From contig JABJBD010000067.1 of the NCBI GenBank assembly GCA_018668795.1, positions 1 to 14,018 of the forward strand: a stretch of DNA of 14,018 nucleotides, in the 5' to 3' direction. This DNA comes from Candidatus Puniceispirillum sp. GTDB lineage: Bacteria; Pseudomonadota; Alphaproteobacteria; Puniceispirillales; Puniceispirillaceae. The notes below the pieces were generated by a model that did not search any database, was not told where the DNA came from, and saw only the letters and a list, made by a program, of their open reading frames with translations. Numbering within the stretch: position 1 is the first letter of the stretch; each line of letters starts with the position of its first letter. The translations under genes were made by a program, and so were the position numbers. Below are positions 13,207 to 14,018 of this stretch, in pieces.

Positions 13207-14018
13207 CTAAACGACACCATTATCAAGATTGGCAAAAAAGGCTTCGGCATCAGCTTTAATCTGCATGACCTTTTCGTCAGCCATTTTATCAAAACTGCGA
13301 TACATCATGCCAAGGCGTGCATTATGCCCTAATTTTTCACGATTCCGCCCCAGAAAATCCCAATATAGATAATTAAACGGACAGGCATCCTTGCCTGTCT
13401 TCGCTGTCACCTTATACGCACAATTTTTACAATAGTTTGACATCCGGTTAATATAGGCACCCCCCGCGGCATAGGGTTTGCTGGCCAAATAGCCGCCATC
13501 GGCAAACAATACCATGCCTGACACATTGGGCAATTCCACCCATTCATAGGCATCGGCATACACAACAAGATACCATTCATTGACCATAACGGGGTCAAGT
13601 CCAGCCAGCAGAGCAAAGTTTCCAAGCACCATTAACCGCTGAATGTGATGTGCATAGGCATAACGCTCGGTTTGGGCAATCGACTGCTGCATGCAGTTCA
13701 TCCGCGTGTCACCAGTCCAGAAAAATTCTGGTAACGCCCGTTTAGCCTCAAGATAATTTAATGCCGCATAGCCAGGCATTTTCAGCCAGTAAATGCCTCG
13801 TATGAATTCCCGCCATCCTAAAATCTGGCGGATGAATCCTTCAACCGAATTCAGTGGCGCGATGCCATCATGATACGCCTGTTCGACTGCTTTGATAACT
13901 TCCAGCGGCGTCAATAATCCTGCATTGAGGTAAAAACCAATATGGCTGTGATACATCCATGGCTCATCCTCGATCATCGCATCTTGAAACTTGCCAAATA
14001 ATGGCAAGCGTTCATCAA
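13207..14018 (-). CDS. Fe-S bacterial cryptochrome/photolyase, (6-4) photolyase type (PhrB/CryB-like), C-terminal part
   Basis: About 270 C-terminal residues. The frame stays open through the right edge (DERLPLFGKFQDAM...), so the start is outside the window. The PHR catalytic part shows HSHIGFYLNAGLLTP, the FAD-site region ILGWREFIRGIYW, YAHHIQRLMVLGNFALL and the block PNVSGMVLFADGGYLASKPYAAGGAYINRMSNYC. Four cysteines are present: one in RMNCMQQ, then CKNC, then DACPF, spaced 88, 3 and 13 residues apart. This is the same spacing as the [4Fe-4S] ligands of Agrobacterium PhrB (C350, C438, C441, C454). The group repairs (6-4) photoproducts with blue light, and some members act as photoreceptors (CryB). 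The tail after NYLYWDF is normal. It is the first visible gene of the operon leading to DUF3833, CHI-like and YciB, with 19 bases to the next start. Confidence 0.94.
   Translation of the reverse strand, partial: DERLPLFGKFQDAMIEDEPWMYHSHIGFYLNAGLLTPLEVIKAVEQAYHDGIAPLNSVEGFIRQILGWREFIRGIYWLKMPGYAALNYLEAKRALPEFFWTGDTRMNCMQQSIAQTERYAYAHHIQRLMVLGNFALLAGLDPVMVNEWYLVVYADAYEWVELPNVSGMVLFADGGYLASKPYAAGGAYINRMSNYCKNCAYKVTAKTGKDACPFNYLYWDFLGRNREKLGHNARLGMMYRSFDKMADEKVMQIKADAEAFFANLDNGVV

Noticed and set aside
13188..13292. Upstream extension of the DUF3833 protein to a start at 13292
   Set aside because: It would add 35 residues overlapping the photolyase gene and destroy the signal peptide. The ATG at 13187 has a strong GGAGGA site.
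1..14018. Mobile element, prophage, defence system or CRISPR array
   Set aside because: No transposase, integrase, att-like repeats, spaced repeats, toxin-antitoxin pair or nuclease module was found. All major frames are housekeeping or stress-type genes with similar composition.

Overview
The window looks like ordinary chromosome of a proteobacterium, most likely an alphaproteobacterium. The base composition is moderate (mid-40s % GC by eye). The YciB, chalcone-isomerase-like, DUF3833 and Fe-S photolyase proteins read as alphaproteobacterial, and a marine SAR116-like lineage is a guess, not a demonstration. I see no rRNA, tRNA, CRISPR array, prophage, transposase or integrase. Coding density is high, and no stretch of more than 300 bases lacks a gene.

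Region 1 (1-4420, all minus strand). Read in the direction of transcription it holds a small VOC-family protein, a multi-pass permease of a family I cannot name, a persulfide dioxygenase fused to a rhodanese domain, a DadA-like FAD amino-acid dehydrogenase, and the N-terminus of a second FAD oxidoreductase that runs off the left edge. Gaps of 95, 64, 83 and 15 bases fit one transcription unit, or two. The theme would be oxidative breakdown of an amino-acid-like substrate plus clearance of reactive sulfur.

Region 2 (4552-7436, minus). An ABC-F ATPase of the YheS/Uup type is preceded by a LysR-type regulator. The 224-base divergent spacer between LysR and ung contains a perfect 8-bp inverted repeat with a C-rich loop, and on the minus strand a possible 12-codon leader ORF.

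Region 3 (7661-10080, plus). Uracil-DNA glycosylase (ung), an SGNH hydrolase resembling the Mycobacterium smegmatis acyltransferase, and a ribokinase-type sugar kinase. A 13-bp tandem triplication lies in front of the kinase.

Region 4 (10096-14018). A secreted DUF4864-like protein (minus) is divergent from a CsgA/C-factor-type short-chain dehydrogenase (plus). The dehydrogenase converges on a tight minus-strand operon: Fe-S (6-4)-type photolyase (start beyond the right edge), DUF3833 lipoprotein, chalcone-isomerase-like exported protein and YciB. The last three genes are joined by two four-base ATGA overlaps. Photolyase, DUF3833, CHI-like and SDR together are a subset of a gene set known from light and singlet-oxygen responses in proteobacteria. 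YciB at the end of that operon is the unusual element, and this is the part of the window most worth a second look.
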